Positions 1 to 8,934 of a stretch of 64,000 bases of DNA are shown piece by piece. The position numbers and the translations under genes were made by a program. Below the pieces are notes generated by a model. It had not been told where the DNA came from. It was given only the letters and a program-made list of their open reading frames with translations, and did no database searches. Position 1 is the stretch's first letter; the number at the start of each line of letters is the position of its first letter. Where the stretch lies: assembly GCA_965221935.1 (NCBI GenBank), contig CBDCSZ010000078.1:248001-312000 (forward strand). Reading direction: 5' to 3'. This DNA is from JAPOXR01 sp965221935 (lineage in GTDB: Bacteria; Pseudomonadota; Alphaproteobacteria; Rhodobacterales; Rhodobacteraceae).

Positions 1-615
1 AGCAGCCGCAATCCGACGCCGGCAACGTTTTCCCACAACACGCCATTGGAAATCGCCTGGACACTCATTCCGGTTGTGGTCCTGGTCTTCATTGGCGTGA
101 TTTCAGTGCCAATGCTGTTCAAGCAGCAAAGGCTGCCCGAAGCCGACATCACGATCAAGGCGACCGGCAATCAGTGGTATTGGACCTACGAGTATGCGGA
201 TCACGAGTTCAGCTTTGACAGTTTCATGCTGGCGCGTGACGAACTTGCGGCGCACGGCTATTCCGATGACGAGTATCTGCTTGCCACCGACACCGCGGTC
301 GTGCTTCCGGTCGACAAAACGGTGGTCGTGCATGTGACGGGGTCAGATGTGATCCACGCCTGGACCATACCTTCGTTCGGTGTCAAACAGGACGGGGTGC
401 CCGGCAGGCTGGCCGGCCTGTGGTTCAAGCCGGAAGTTGAAGGGGTCTATTTTGGACAGTGTTCGGAACTCTGTGGCAAGGACCATTCGTACATGCCGAT
501 CACTGTCAAGGTTGTGAGCCAGGAATCGTACGAAGAATGGCTCGACGCGGCGAAGGCGGAGTATGCAAGCGCACCGATCCCCGAGAACGCCGGACTTCGT
601 TACGCGTCCAGGTAA
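1..615 (+). CDS. ctaC: Cytochrome c oxidase subunit II, 5'-truncated by window edge
   Basis: Subunit II of an aa3-type oxidase; it takes electrons from cytochrome c at the periplasmic CuA centre. The frame is open from base 1 with no start codon, so the gene begins upstream. The visible protein starts just before the second transmembrane helix (residues like IPVVVLVFIGVISVPMLF). The CuA domain follows, with HAWTIPSFGVKQDG and the ligand motif CSELCGKDHSYM (Cys-x3-Cys-x3-His-x2-Met), so the copper site is complete. A TTG at 46 is only an internal codon. The gene is followed 48 bp later by ctaB, with no subunit I gene between them, as in the Paracoccus/Rhodobacter ctaCBGE arrangement. Confidence 0.97.
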   Translation, partial: SSRNPTPATFSHNTPLEIAWTLIPVVVLVFIGVISVPMLFKQQRLPEADITIKATGNQWYWTYEYADHEFSFDSFMLARDELAAHGYSDDEYLLATDTAVVLPVDKTVVVHVTGSDVIHAWTIPSFGVKQDGVPGRLAGLWFKPEVEGVYFGQCSELCGKDHSYMPITVKVVSQESYEEWLDAAKAEYASAPIPENAGLRYASR

Positions 616-663
616 GGGCTGCGCCCGGTCGGCCGAGGCGGCTGAAGCGGCTGTGTCGAAGGA

Positions 664-1620
664 ATGACGGGACAGACAGCGAATCCTGCGAAAGTGCGGC
701 CGGCGGCCGGCGTCGGCGATCTTTTCGCCCTGCTCAAGCCGCGGGTGATGTCGCTTGTCGTGTTCACCTCAGCGGTGGCGATGATGATCGCTCCCGGAAC
801 GCTGCACCCGGTCATCGGTTTCGGTTCGGCCCTGTTCATTGCTGTCGGCGCCGGCGCATCCGGCGCCCTGAAGAACATGTGGTGGGATGCCGATATCGAC
901 ATCCTGATGCGGCGCACCCGCGCCCGTCCGGTGCCGGCTGGAACGGTTTCCAGGGAAGACACGCTGATGATCGGCCTGTGGCTGTCAGGCTTTGCCGTTG
1001 TGATGCTGGCCTTGACGGCCAATCTGCTGGCCGCCGGGCTGCTGGCTTTCACGATTTTCTTTTACGCCGTGATCTACACCATGCTGCTGAAGCGCTGGAC
1101 GCCGCAGAACATTGTCATCGGCGGGGCCGCCGGGGCTCTCCCTCCGGTCATCGGCTGGGCGGCCGCAACCGGCAGCGTGTCATACGAAGCGCTGCTGCTG
1201 TTCCTGCTGATATTCCTGTGGACACCGCCGCATTTCTGGGCCCTGGCGCTGTTTGCATCCGACGACTACCGGCGCGCCGGGGTGCCGATGATGACCGTCG
1301 CCCGCGGCGACCGGGCCACGCGCCGGCAAATCTGGTTCTATACGCTGTCCCTGGCGCCGGTTTCAGCCGCAATCGCCGTCAGCTCTGTCGGCGGCCCGCT
1401 GTTTGCTGTTGCGGCGGCGGCGATGAACGGTGTTTTCCTCTATCAGGCCTGGCGGCTGCGCAGCCGCGGTGAGAGTGCCGCCGGCGCTGACCGATGGGCC
1501 GCCGAGCGAAGGTTTTTCCGGCTGTCGCTGGTCTATCTGTTTGTGCTGTTCGCCGCGTTGGCAACCGATGGCGCGCTCAAAGCGGCGCTCGGCGGGTCGG
1601 GCCTCGGGATCATCGGATAA
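664..1620 (+). CDS. ctaB: Protoheme IX farnesyltransferase
   Basis: UbiA-family membrane prenyltransferase that converts heme b to heme O, the precursor of the heme A used by cytochrome c oxidase. The 318-aa protein is of normal family length and has about eight hydrophobic helices. The signature aspartate-rich loop is seen as NMWWDADIDILMRRTRARP (about residue 75), the polyprenyl-diphosphate/Mg site. The ATG at 664 follows a GAAGGA Shine-Dalgarno. Its TAA stop overlaps the next ATG (TAATG), which indicates translational coupling to the following small gene. Confidence 0.97.
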   Translation: MTGQTANPAKVRPAAGVGDLFALLKPRVMSLVVFTSAVAMMIAPGTLHPVIGFGSALFIAVGAGASGALKNMWWDADIDILMRRTRARPVPAGTVSREDTLMIGLWLSGFAVVMLALTANLLAAGLLAFTIFFYAVIYTMLLKRWTPQNIVIGGAAGALPPVIGWAAATGSVSYEALLLFLLIFLWTPPHFWALALFASDDYRRAGVPMMTVARGDRATRRQIWFYTLSLAPVSAAIAVSSVGGPLFAVAAAAMNGVFLYQAWRLRSRGESAAGADRWAAERRFFRLSLVYLFVLFAALATDGALKAALGGSGLGIIG

Positions 1621-1805
1621 TGCCGCTTGCGGGCAATCACGAACTGCATGTCCGCCGCGCCCGGCGCAACCTGGTGTTCGGCTGCGCGCTTGGCGGATTT
1701 GTTGTCCTTGTCTTTGCGATCACCGTGGTCAAGATGTCAGGCGGCCACCAAATGGAAGCATATGACCATGTGGTTCGGCCGTCCCTGTTGGAGAACAGCC
1801 AGTGA
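1620..1805 (+). CDS. CoxF-like small membrane protein (61 aa)
   Basis: A 61-aa protein starting at the ATG that overlaps the ctaB stop (TAATG) and ending in a GTGA overlap with ctaG. It has a basic N-terminus (RRARR, about residues 12-16), one hydrophobic helix (LVFGCALGGFVVLVFAITVV) and a short polar tail with SGGHQM. A small one-helix protein of this kind is found between ctaB and ctaG in many alphaproteobacteria, often annotated CoxF or oxidase assembly protein; its molecular role is not settled. Position and topology support the call; there is no catalytic motif to see. Confidence 0.8.
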   Translation: MPLAGNHELHVRRARRNLVFGCALGGFVVLVFAITVVKMSGGHQMEAYDHVVRPSLLENSQ

Positions 1806-2404
1806 CTCTCGACCGGCGCAACCGACGCAGTCTCGCGGGGCTGGCCGGCGTCGTCGCGTTTATGGGCGCGGCGGCATGGGCGTCGGTTCCGCTGTACGAC
1901 TGGTTTTGCCGGGTCACCGGGTTCGACGGTTCGCCCTTGACGGCGGATTCGGCCGCCGGCGAGATCCTGGATCAAACAGTCACAATCCGGTTTGACGCCT
2001 CGCTGGAGAGCGGAATGCCGTGGAATTTTCGGCCGGCTGCGCGTGAGATTGAGGTCAGGCTGGGAGAGTCGGTTCTGGCCTTTTACGAAGCGCACAACCC
2101 GGGGAGTAAACCTGTCGCCGGCGCGGCAAGCTACAATGTCTATCCTTTCACCGCTGGCGGCTATTTTGTGAAGATCGACTGTTTTTGTTTTGAGGAGCAG
2201 GTTCTGCAGCCGGGCGAAACCGTGTCAATGCCGGTGAATTTCTTCGTCGATCCCGACATCGTGAATGACCCGGAAGCTTCCGCCGCCGCCGCCATCACAC
2301 TGTCGTACACGTTTCATCGCATCGCGCTGCCGGCCGAAGAACGCCCCGCCGAGGCGCGGGCGGAGGCGCGCAGCCGGCAAACGGAATCTTTCAGGGACAT
2401 CTAA
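1802..2404 (+). CDS. ctaG: Cytochrome c oxidase assembly protein CtaG/Cox11
   Basis: Cox11-type copper chaperone that delivers CuB to subunit I. It starts at a GTG inside the stop of the preceding small gene. The 200-aa protein has one N-terminal membrane anchor (about residues 12-30) ending in VPLYDWFCRVTGF and a periplasmic immunoglobulin-like domain with the copper-binding motif KIDCFCFEEQ (about residue 125). The C-terminal tail after YTFHR is charged and variable. Both motifs are diagnostic of the family. Three bases separate it from ctaE. Confidence 0.96.
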   Translation: MTLDRRNRRSLAGLAGVVAFMGAAAWASVPLYDWFCRVTGFDGSPLTADSAAGEILDQTVTIRFDASLESGMPWNFRPAAREIEVRLGESVLAFYEAHNPGSKPVAGAASYNVYPFTAGGYFVKIDCFCFEEQVLQPGETVSMPVNFFVDPDIVNDPEASAAAAITLSYTFHRIALPAEERPAEARAEARSRQTESFRDI

Positions 2405-2406
2405 AA

Positions 2407-3198
2407 ATGGCTCACGAAAAAAACCACGACTATCACATTCTCGATCCTTCGGTATGGCCGTTTCTCGGCGCTGTCGGCGGCTTTACGATGCTGTTCGGGG
2501 CGGTTCTGTTTTTCCACGGCCATGGACCGTGGCTGCTCCTGATCGGGGCCGCGGTTGTCATCTATGTGATGGTGGCGTGGTGGGCGGACGTCATCCGTGA
2601 AGCGGAAACCGGAGACCACACGCCCGTGGCGCAGATCGGCCTTCGCTATGGCTTCATTCTGTTTGTGGTGTCGGAGATCATGTTTTTCTCGGCATGGTTC
2701 TGGAACTTTTTCAAACACGCCCTGTATCCCATGGAGGAAGGATCAGGGGGCGTTTGGCCCCCGGTCGGCATCGAGACATTCGATCCTTGGCATCTGCCGC
2801 TCATCAACACGCTGATTTTGCTGGCGTCCGGCGCCGCGTGCACCTGGGCCCACCATGCGCTTGCGCACGAAAACAATCGCAAAGACCTGATCAACGGGCT
2901 GGTCCTGGCGATCATTCTCGGCGTCGCTTTCACCGCGCTGCAGGCCTATGAGTATTCGCACGCCGCTTTTGGCTATTCCGGCAATATCTACGGCGCCAGC
3001 TTTTTCATGGCGACCGGCTTCCACGGTGCCCATGTCATCATTGGGTCGATCTTTCTGTTTGTCTGCCTGATGCGGGCTGTCGCCGGTCAGATGACGCCGA
3101 CTTCCCATGTCGGTTTCGAGACCGCCGCCTGGTATTGGCACTTTGTCGATGTCGTCTGGCTTTTCCTGTTTGCGGCTGTCTACATCTGGGGCGGCTGA
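2407..3198 (+). CDS. ctaE: Cytochrome c oxidase subunit III
   Basis: Subunit III of the aa3 oxidase, a seven-helix protein of 263 aa, the normal length. It opens with the typical MAHEKNHDYHILDPSVWPF. Conserved family segments are EIMFFSAWFWNFF in the third helix, ALQAYEYSHAAF, the FFMATGFHGAHVIIG stretch, and the C-terminal AAWYWHFVDVVWLFLF. The ATG follows the ctaG stop by two bases. It closes the structural part of the oxidase operon. Confidence 0.97.
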   Translation: MAHEKNHDYHILDPSVWPFLGAVGGFTMLFGAVLFFHGHGPWLLLIGAAVVIYVMVAWWADVIREAETGDHTPVAQIGLRYGFILFVVSEIMFFSAWFWNFFKHALYPMEEGSGGVWPPVGIETFDPWHLPLINTLILLASGAACTWAHHALAHENNRKDLINGLVLAIILGVAFTALQAYEYSHAAFGYSGNIYGASFFMATGFHGAHVIIGSIFLFVCLMRAVAGQMTPTSHVGFETAAWYWHFVDVVWLFLFAAVYIWGG

Positions 3199-3523
3199 CG
3201 GTCACTCCGCGGCCCGGAGATGGCCGCGAAACAGCGGCGGTCGGGGCCGGTCCGGCAGCCGCCGGAGCCGAAAGCGCCGGAGATTCCCATGCGGCTGGGC
3301 CAAAGGCCAGTGCGCCGAATTTGGCAAGCAGGCGCCGCAGCCGCCGATTCAGGCGGATGCCCGGGATTCCTCGTGCTGACAGGCCGGATCGGGCGCCGCG
3401 GGAATCGCCGCCGATGCGCGCCTTGATCGGAAGCCGCACTGCCAGCCGCAAGCCCGGTTCCCGGCCCAGCGCACAGATGCCGCCGGCGCGGTGTTCGCAG
3501 ATCCTGAAACATTGTCCCGGCGC
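3199..3523. other. Gap between ctaE and surf1 without a convincing gene
   Basis: About 325 bp of very GC-rich sequence. Many alphaproteobacteria carry a DUF983 gene here; I looked for its paired-Cys start in all frames and did not find it. Open frames across the gap are arginine/proline-rich shadows. A GTG at 3491 in frame with surf1 would extend that protein by 11 residues. No T-rich terminator is visible. Confidence 0.5.
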
Positions 3524-4186
3524 ATGATTTTCCCGCTTCTGCTCGGCGTGTTCGGGGTTGCTTCGCTCAGCGCTCTCGGCGTCTGGCAGGTGCAGCGGCT
3601 GCAGTGGAAGCAGGAGATATTGGCCAAGATCGATTCCCGGATCGCGGAATCGCCGGCGCCGCTGCCGGCGCGTCCGCTCGAGGACCGCGACAATTTTCTG
3701 GCGGTCGCCGCAGGGGGCCATGTGCGCGGTCCGGAATTGCTGATGCTGCTCAGCAGGCCGGGGCACGGACCGGGATTCCGCGTGATCGCTGTGTTTGAGA
3801 CGGGCGGCCGGCGGGTGCTGCTTGACAGGGGGTTCATTCCCGAACGCGCCCGCGGCTCGGAACGCGCCGGCGGCTGGGTGGATGTTGTCGGGAACCTGCA
3901 CTGGCCGGATGAATGGGACGCGTTTTTCACTCCCGAACCGGAAGGAAACCTGTGGTTCGCGCGCGATGTTGAAGCGATGGCGAATGCGCTCGGCGCCGAG
4001 CCGGTGTTGATTGTCGCCCGCGCGGCCGAGCCGCCGCAGCCGGGTCTGCTTCCGTGGCCGGTGGACAGTTCTGAGATTCCCAACAATCACAGGAATTACG
4101 CGATCACCTGGTTCCTTATGGCGGCGGCGTGGTGCGGGATGACGGCGCTGTGGGTTTGGCGTATCAGTCGCGGACGGACAGTTTGA
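3524..4186 (+). CDS. SURF1 family oxidase biogenesis protein
   Basis: SURF1/Shy1 protein, involved in heme A insertion into subunit I of cytochrome c oxidase. The 220-aa protein has the expected layout: an N-terminal helix (FPLLLGVFGVASLSALGVWQ) followed by QRLQWKQEILAKID, a periplasmic domain, and a C-terminal helix near YAITWFLMAAAWCGMTALWV. The segment NNHRNYAITWF is the family's C-terminal signature. I chose the ATG at 3524 because homologues start with similar residues; a GTG at 3491 is the alternative. It sits between ctaE and thrC, its usual place in this lineage. Confidence 0.92.
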   Translation: MIFPLLLGVFGVASLSALGVWQVQRLQWKQEILAKIDSRIAESPAPLPARPLEDRDNFLAVAAGGHVRGPELLMLLSRPGHGPGFRVIAVFETGGRRVLLDRGFIPERARGSERAGGWVDVVGNLHWPDEWDAFFTPEPEGNLWFARDVEAMANALGAEPVLIVARAAEPPQPGLLPWPVDSSEIPNNHRNYAITWFLMAAAWCGMTALWVWRISRGRTV

Positions 4187-4208
4187 AGGAACCGCGGAAT
4201 TGGAAGAC

Positions 4209-5600
4209 ATGCGCTACATTTCAACGCGCGGCGGGGCCGGGTCGCTGGATTTTGAATCGGCGATGCTTGCCGGTCTTGCCAGCGATGGCGGTCTGTTCCT
4301 GCCCGAACACTGGCCGCAGCTGACTGCGGATGAATTATCGCGGCTTGCCGGCAGGCCCTATGAAGAGGTTGTGCTGCGGGTGGTCCAACCATTTGTCGGC
4401 GAGGCCTTTGCGGAAAGCGAGCTGAAACGGCTGATCGCGGAATCCTATTCCGGATTTCGCCACCCGGCGAAATGTCCGCTGCGCCAGCTGGGGGCAAATC
4501 TGCATCTGCTGGAACTCTTTCACGGACCGACTCTGGCGTTCAAGGATTTTGCCATGCAGCTGGTCGGCCGCCTGTTCGCCGGATCGCTGCGGCGGCGCGG
4601 CCGGCGCGCGGTCATCGTCGGCGCCACCAGCGGCGACACCGGTTCGGCGGCGATCGAAGCGTTCCGCGGGCGCGATGCGGTGGACGTGTTCATTCTGTTT
4701 CCGCACGGGCGGGTGTCCGAAGTGCAGCGCCGGCAGATGACGACACCCGCCGACGGCAATGTTCATGCCATCGCGGTGGAAGGCGACTTCGATGACTGCC
4801 AGGCCTGCGTGAAAGCCATGTTCAATGACGCTGGTTTCCGGGACGAATTCGGCCTCGGCGCGGTGAACTCAATCAACTGGGCGCGGATCGCTGTTCAGGC
4901 GGCCTATTACTTTGCCGCGGCACTGGCTTTGGGGGCGCCGCGGCGGCCGGTCGCGTTCACGGTTCCGACGGGTAATTTTGGCGATGTGTTTGCCGGATAC
5001 GCCGCGAAACAGATGGGACTGCCGATTGCAAATCTGGTGATTGCCACCAACCGCAATGACATCCTCCACCGAGCCCTGTCGTCAGGAAGCTACCGAACCG
5101 GGACCGTCCATGCCACGATCAGCCCGTCTATGGACATTCAGATCAGCTCAAATTTTGAACGGGCGCTGTTTGAAGCCTGCGGCCGGAATGCCGCATCCAT
5201 CGCGGCTTTGATGTCGCAGCAGGGACAGGGCGGATTTGACATCCCCGGTTCCATGCTCGAACAGCTGCGCGCCGCCTATAAGAGCGGATGCGCCACGGAA
5301 GCGGAAACGCGGGCATGCATCGCGGATGTCTGGAAGACAACCGGGCAGGCGGTCTGTCCGCACAGCGCCGTGGGCATCAAAGTGGCGCGCGGTTTCTGCG
5401 GCGAAACATCTGTCCCGATGATTGCCTTGGCGACAGCCCACCCGGCAAAGTTTCCCGATGCCGTGCGCAAGGCGACCGGCGTCAGCCCGCCGCTGCCCGA
5501 CCGGATGGCGGATCTGCACACGCTGCCGGAACGGGTGACCGTGATTCCGAACGATGTCAGCCGGATTCAGTCCGTCATCCGCGAAAGGGCTGGCTCATGA
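4209..5600 (+). CDS. thrC: Threonine synthase
   Basis: PLP-dependent enzyme converting O-phosphohomoserine to threonine. The 463-aa protein starts MRYISTRGGAG, as do alphaproteobacterial homologues, and has a GGAAG ribosome site just upstream; a TTG at 4200 is less likely. The PLP lysine lies in HGPTLAFKDFAMQ, and the phosphate-binding part in GATSGDTGSAAIEAF. FTVPTGNFGDVFAGYAAK is the family's glycine-rich loop. Its stop overlaps the start of the M16 peptidase gene (ATGA), so the two are translationally coupled. Confidence 0.96.
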   Translation: MRYISTRGGAGSLDFESAMLAGLASDGGLFLPEHWPQLTADELSRLAGRPYEEVVLRVVQPFVGEAFAESELKRLIAESYSGFRHPAKCPLRQLGANLHLLELFHGPTLAFKDFAMQLVGRLFAGSLRRRGRRAVIVGATSGDTGSAAIEAFRGRDAVDVFILFPHGRVSEVQRRQMTTPADGNVHAIAVEGDFDDCQACVKAMFNDAGFRDEFGLGAVNSINWARIAVQAAYYFAAALALGAPRRPVAFTVPTGNFGDVFAGYAAKQMGLPIANLVIATNRNDILHRALSSGSYRTGTVHATISPSMDIQISSNFERALFEACGRNAASIAALMSQQGQGGFDIPGSMLEQLRAAYKSGCATEAETRACIADVWKTTGQAVCPHSAVGIKVARGFCGETSVPMIALATAHPAKFPDAVRKATGVSPPLPDRMADLHTLPERVTVIPNDVSRIQSVIRERAGS

Positions 5601-6859
5601 CAGCTCAAGTCACGGTTCTGGAAAACGGTCTCCGTGTCGCGACCGACAACATGCCGGGCCTGAGGACGGCTGCGGTTTCCGTTCATATCGGCGCCGGAGC
5701 GCGCAACGAATCCGAGTCGCAGAATGGCATCGCGCATTTTTTGGAACATATGGCGTTCAAGGGAACCCGGTCCCGCTCGGCGTTTCAGATCGCGGCGGCG
5801 ATTGAAGACGTGGGCGGCGCGCTAAACGCCTACACCAGCCGTGAAACGACGGCCTATATCGCCGCTGTGCTTGACGAAGACGTCCCGCTGGCGGTGGAGT
5901 TGATTGCCGACATTCTGCGGAATTCGGTCTTCGATCCCGAAGAAATCGAACTCGAGCGCGGGGTCATTCTCAACGAGATCGGCGAATACGAGGACTCGCC
6001 GCCGGATGTTGTGTTCGATGCGCTGCAGGCAACCGCCTATCCCGACCAGCCCTTTGGCCGTCCGATCGTCGGAACCGCCGAGCGGGTCAGGCAGTTTCGC
6101 CGCGACGACATCGTCGCATATGTCAGCCAGCACTACGCCCCGGAGCGGATGATCCTCACCGCCGCCGGCGCGGTGGAGCACGATACTGTGGTCAGTCTTG
6201 CCCGCGCGCATTTCGCAGACGCCGCGCCGATTCCGGTCGCCAGCCCGCCCCCTTGCCGGTTCTCCGGCGGTGAGAACAGGCGCGAAAAGGCCATGGAACA
6301 GGCGCAGTTCGCGCTGGCGTTTGAAGGCCCGCCGCTGCTCAGCGAATGGGACGCGGCATCGCGGGTGTACGGCGTGCTGCTTGGCGGCGGCTCGACTTCG
6401 CGGCTGTTCACCGAGGCGCGGGAAAAACGCGGGCTCTGCTATTCGATTTCGGCGCACGCCGCGCCGAGTTCGGACACTGGAATGTTTGTGCTGCATGCCA
6501 GCACCGGCGAGCGCGAGATCGCGGAACTTGCGCTGCTGTGCGCCGATGAAATCCGGAATTCGGCCGACAGTCTGACGGAAAGGGAAGTCAACCGCGCCAA
6601 GACCCAGATCCGCGTGAGTCTGTTGATGGGATATGAGAGTCCGGCATACCGGATTGAAAGAATGGCTGCGATGCTGGCCCTGACGGGAAGAGTGGAACCG
6701 ATTGATGACACGATAGCCCGCTACCAGGCGGTAACCCGTGAAACCGTCGCCCGGTTTGCCGCCGGACTGGCCAACAGCCATGCCGCCGCGATGGCGCTCT
6801 ACGGACCGGTTTCCAATGCGCCGCCGCTCGCGAGTTTGCTGACCCGGATGGCGCCGTGA
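5597..6859 (+). CDS. M16 family zinc metallopeptidase (processing-peptidase type)
   Basis: Homologue of mitochondrial processing peptidase beta subunit and bacterial pitrilysin-like proteases. The inverted zinc motif H-x-x-E-H is present as HFLEH at residues 47-51 (IAHFLEHMAFKGT). The distal zinc ligand region is ELERGVILNEIGEYED. The C-terminal domain carries the FTEAREKRGLCYSISAH signature. It is 420 aa, normal for the single-chain family. A start at 5288 is open but would run through thrC, so the ATG overlapping the thrC stop is used. This gene regularly follows thrC in alphaproteobacteria; its substrate is unknown. Confidence 0.94.
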   Translation: MTAQVTVLENGLRVATDNMPGLRTAAVSVHIGAGARNESESQNGIAHFLEHMAFKGTRSRSAFQIAAAIEDVGGALNAYTSRETTAYIAAVLDEDVPLAVELIADILRNSVFDPEEIELERGVILNEIGEYEDSPPDVVFDALQATAYPDQPFGRPIVGTAERVRQFRRDDIVAYVSQHYAPERMILTAAGAVEHDTVVSLARAHFADAAPIPVASPPPCRFSGGENRREKAMEQAQFALAFEGPPLLSEWDAASRVYGVLLGGGSTSRLFTEAREKRGLCYSISAHAAPSSDTGMFVLHASTGEREIAELALLCADEIRNSADSLTEREVNRAKTQIRVSLLMGYESPAYRIERMAAMLALTGRVEPIDDTIARYQAVTRETVARFAAGLANSHAAAMALYGPVSNAPPLASLLTRMAP

Positions 6860-7443
6860 GGTTTCTGAAAAGCAAATCGCCGGTGCTGCGCACCGAACGG
6901 CTGCGGCTGCGGCTCCCGGAACTCAGCGATTTCGCGGAGTGGGCCAGACTTCGTTCATCCAGCCGGACGTTTCTCGAACCGTGGGAACCGGCGTGGACGG
7001 CGGATCATTTGTCAAAAGAGTCGTTTCAGTCGAGAGTGAGTTGGGCGGAATCGGCGCTGACCCAGCGGACAGCGCTGTCACTTCTGATCGTCAGATCAAA
7101 GGACGGCCGGCTCCTCGGAGGAATCACGCTGGACCAGATCCGGTTTGGGCCGTCACAGGCGGGCAATCTTGGGTATTGGATCGGGCAGCACTTTGCCCGC
7201 GAGGGGTACATGACGGAAGCCCTTCTGGCGGTGGTGCACCACGCGTTTGTCGAAATCGGCCTCAGCCGGATTGAGGCCGCGTGCCTGCCGAAAAACCAGC
7301 CGTCGCGCGGGCTGTTGGAAAAAACAGGCTTCAAGTATGAGGGCGTGGCCCAAAGCTATCTGCAGATCGCTGGCCGCTGGAGAACGCACGTCCTGTACGC
7401 AAACCTGCGCAGCGACCGCTTTGGGCGGGTCAGTATCGGCTGA
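6856..7443 (+). CDS. GNAT family N-acetyltransferase, RimJ-like
   Basis: A 195-aa acetyl-CoA-dependent transferase of the RimJ/RimL group, whose members acetylate ribosomal proteins or small amines. It begins with LRTERLRLRLPELSDF, the normal opening of this group. The acetyl-CoA loop region is NLGYWIGQHFAREGYMTEAL, followed by RIEAACLPKNQPSRGLLEKTGF, both diagnostic. The GTG start overlaps the M16 peptidase stop, so it belongs to the thrC operon. Substrate unknown. Confidence 0.9.
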   Translation: MRFLKSKSPVLRTERLRLRLPELSDFAEWARLRSSSRTFLEPWEPAWTADHLSKESFQSRVSWAESALTQRTALSLLIVRSKDGRLLGGITLDQIRFGPSQAGNLGYWIGQHFAREGYMTEALLAVVHHAFVEIGLSRIEAACLPKNQPSRGLLEKTGFKYEGVAQSYLQIAGRWRTHVLYANLRSDRFGRVSIG

Positions 7444-7458
7444 CACACCGGCAGTCCG

Positions 7459-8886
7459 ATGCAATTGAGGCCAGCCAGTCCGGAATTTGCCGAGGCCCTG
7501 GCGTCAGCGGTTCCAGCCGCGGCGCTGCGCCGGCACAGCGCGCGCTACAGCCAGGATCCGCGGGGCCGCGTCCGCGGGCAGGAGGGGCTGGTTGCGGCGC
7601 CGGCGACGGTTGATGAGACCGCTGCAATCGTAAAGCTTTGCTGTGAATGGGCGGTTCCGGTTGTGCCCATTGGCGGCGGAACCGGGCTGGTCGGCGGCCA
7701 TCTTCCCGGCAGACTCCCGAGACCTGTGATCCTTTCAATGGAAAGAATGAACCGGATCCGCCGCCTGAACGCGTCGCGCAGCGTGATCACGGTGGAGGCC
7801 GGCTGCATCCTGGAGAACGTCCGAGAGGCGGCGGCACGGCACGGCAGGCTGTTTCCGCTGTCGCTGGCTGCCAAGGGAAGCTGTCAAATCGGCGGCAATC
7901 TCGCCACCAATGCCGGCGGCGCCAATGTCATCCGTTACGGCAATATGCGCGATCTCTGCCTTGGGATCGAGGCGGTCCTTGCCGACGGCAGGGTCTGGAA
8001 CGGATTGTCCGAACTGCGCAAGGACAATCAGGGCCTTGATCTCCGAAATCTGCTGATCGGCTCGGAGGGGACGCTTGGCGTCATAACAGCGGCGAATCTG
8101 AAACTGTTCCCACAGCATGCCGAACGGGTGGCCGCGCTTGCCCATATCGGGGCTCCTGCGGACGCACTCGAATTGCTGGGACTTGTCCAGGACCGGTTTG
8201 GCCACATGTTGACCGCCTTTGAATTGATGAGCCGCACCGGTTTTGAGTTCATTGCTGAGACCATGCCCGAATTTCCCATGCCGTTTTCCGCTCCGCATGA
8301 ATGGGCGGCGCTGATCGAAGTCGGGTCTGAATGCGCCTTCGGTCTTCATGACCATGTCATTGATTTGCTCGGCGCGGCGGAAGATAAGTCGCTGATTGCG
8401 GATGCGCTCGTCGCCGATTCCGAGGGCCGCATTCAGAGATTCTGGGAGCTTCGCGAACGCATTCCAGAAGCGAATCGCCTTGTCGGATCAGTGTCCTCGC
8501 ATGACATTTCGGTCCCGATTGAATCCATTGCCGCGTTCATTCGTGAGGCGAGCCGGGAGGTCGCCGCGGCCGGACCCTTCAGAATCAATTGTTTCGGCCA
8601 TATGGGGGACGGCAATTTACACTTCAATGTGTTCCCGCCCGCCGGCAGGAGCCGTGAACATTTCAGCGCGCACCGGCACACCGTCCTCGAAGCGGTGAAT
8701 GCGTGTGTGCGCCGCTTTGGCGGCTCAACCTCCGCCGAACACGGCACCGGGCGTGTCAAGGCGGCTGAACTCAGCCGGTTCGGCGACAGCGTCTATATGG
8801 ATGCCCTGCGCTCCATCAAATGTGCGCTGGACCCGGCGAACATCATGAATCCGGGCGCCGTTTTTGAATGGAAGCCGGACCGCTGA
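7459..8886 (+). CDS. FAD-binding oxidase, D-2-hydroxyacid dehydrogenase (GlcD/D2HGDH-like)
   Basis: Flavoprotein of the FAD_binding_4 plus FAD-oxidase_C family, which oxidises D-lactate, glycolate or D-2-hydroxyglutarate and passes electrons to an acceptor. The 475-aa protein has the N-terminal FAD site (VPVVPIGGGTGLVGGHLPG, about residue 70) and the GSCQIGGNLATNAGG stretch. The C-terminal domain has CFGHMGDGNLHFNVFP with its catalytic/metal histidines, and STSAEHGTGRVK. Fifteen bases separate it from the acetyltransferase gene. The exact substrate cannot be decided from sequence. Confidence 0.9.
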   Translation: MQLRPASPEFAEALASAVPAAALRRHSARYSQDPRGRVRGQEGLVAAPATVDETAAIVKLCCEWAVPVVPIGGGTGLVGGHLPGRLPRPVILSMERMNRIRRLNASRSVITVEAGCILENVREAAARHGRLFPLSLAAKGSCQIGGNLATNAGGANVIRYGNMRDLCLGIEAVLADGRVWNGLSELRKDNQGLDLRNLLIGSEGTLGVITAANLKLFPQHAERVAALAHIGAPADALELLGLVQDRFGHMLTAFELMSRTGFEFIAETMPEFPMPFSAPHEWAALIEVGSECAFGLHDHVIDLLGAAEDKSLIADALVADSEGRIQRFWELRERIPEANRLVGSVSSHDISVPIESIAAFIREASREVAAAGPFRINCFGHMGDGNLHFNVFPPAGRSREHFSAHRHTVLEAVNACVRRFGGSTSAEHGTGRVKAAELSRFGDSVYMDALRSIKCALDPANIMNPGAVFEWKPDR

Positions 8887-8934
8887 CGGTCTGAAACCGC
8901 GCCAGAGCGCGCCCGCGCCGAAGCGGAAAAACCT

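Noticed and set aside
3038..4210. Minus-strand open frame of 390 codons across ctaE-surf1
   Set aside because: High-GC shadow rich in Arg and Pro; the plus strand encodes clear ctaE and SURF1 proteins.
5288..5596. Upstream extension of the M16 peptidase frame
   Set aside because: The extra 103 codons overlap the thrC coding sequence and have no similarity to the peptidase family; the ATGA overlap gives the natural start.
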